Origin: Nemopilema nomurai
Lineage: Eukaryota > Cnidaria > Scyphozoa > Rhizostomeae > Rhizostomatidae
Assembly: GCA_003864495.1 (NCBI GenBank)
Contig: ML133495.1
Location: 1,043,294-1,107,293 of the forward strand
DNA length: 64,000 bases
Direction: 5' to 3'
The translations under genes and the position numbers were made by a program. Of this stretch, positions 63,910 to 64,000 are shown piece by piece. Each line of letters begins with the position of its first letter. The first letter of the stretch is position 1. The notes beneath the pieces were generated by a model, which saw only the letters and a program-made list of their open reading frames with translations, made no database searches and was not told where the DNA came from.

Positions 63910-64000
63910 CTACGTACTAGCTTAGCTTTGACAATAAAGGACGCCTGTGGAGCTTTTTAGGCTCAAAGCAACTCGCGTTCATTTGCGATCGCCGGTAGTC

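Noticed and set aside
1..64000. CRISPR arrays, bacterial operons, tRNA or rRNA genes
   Set aside because: No regularly spaced repeats, no ribosome-binding context, no A/B box pairs or rRNA cores seen; the window is intron-rich animal DNA.

Overview
This is a window of an animal nuclear genome. It is AT-rich, with many short exons joined by GT-AG introns, long intergenic stretches, no operons and no bacterial signals. The gene set (class I myosin, PDSS1, CUSTOS, a T-box factor, CCDC13, a THSD7-like receptor) is metazoan. The intron density, base composition and the style of small inverted repeats suggest a non-bilaterian animal, most likely a cnidarian such as an anthozoan. That assignment is an inference, not a proof. 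All gene models here were built by hand from splice sites and reading phase.

Layout. (1) 366-20931, minus: a class I myosin of the Myo1a/b type, with 29 phase-consistent exons (822 codons) covering the motor and the IQ neck; the tail lies off the left edge. Its second intron (9941-20213) holds an 8.66 kb fold-back element (11231-19887) made of two nearly identical inverted arms around a 0.7 kb loop. One arm carries an extra 2.2 kb, which itself contains a MITE. (2) 23826-28034, minus: PDSS1, the polyprenyl diphosphate synthase subunit for the ubiquinone side chain, with a possible mitochondrial-leader exon at 29026-29445. (3) 31055-34448, plus: a complete seven-exon CUSTOS gene, divergent from PDSS1. 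(4) 34449-42132: a 7.7 kb stretch in which I see no gene. (5) 42133-50555, plus: a T-box transcription factor with an N-terminal eh1-type repressor motif; the end of the gene can be spliced in more than one way. (6) 51718-59323, plus: a complete 13-exon CCDC13 gene. (7) 60122-61012, plus: two phase-consistent exons of an unrecognised coiled-coil-like protein. (8) 61145-63909, minus: the C-terminal half of a THSD7-like membrane protein with thrombospondin type 1 repeats, a membrane span and a cytoplasmic tail.

The genes do not form one pathway. They are neighbouring housekeeping and developmental genes. The most unusual structure is the large palindromic element in the myosin intron. No CRISPR, tRNA or rRNA gene was seen.
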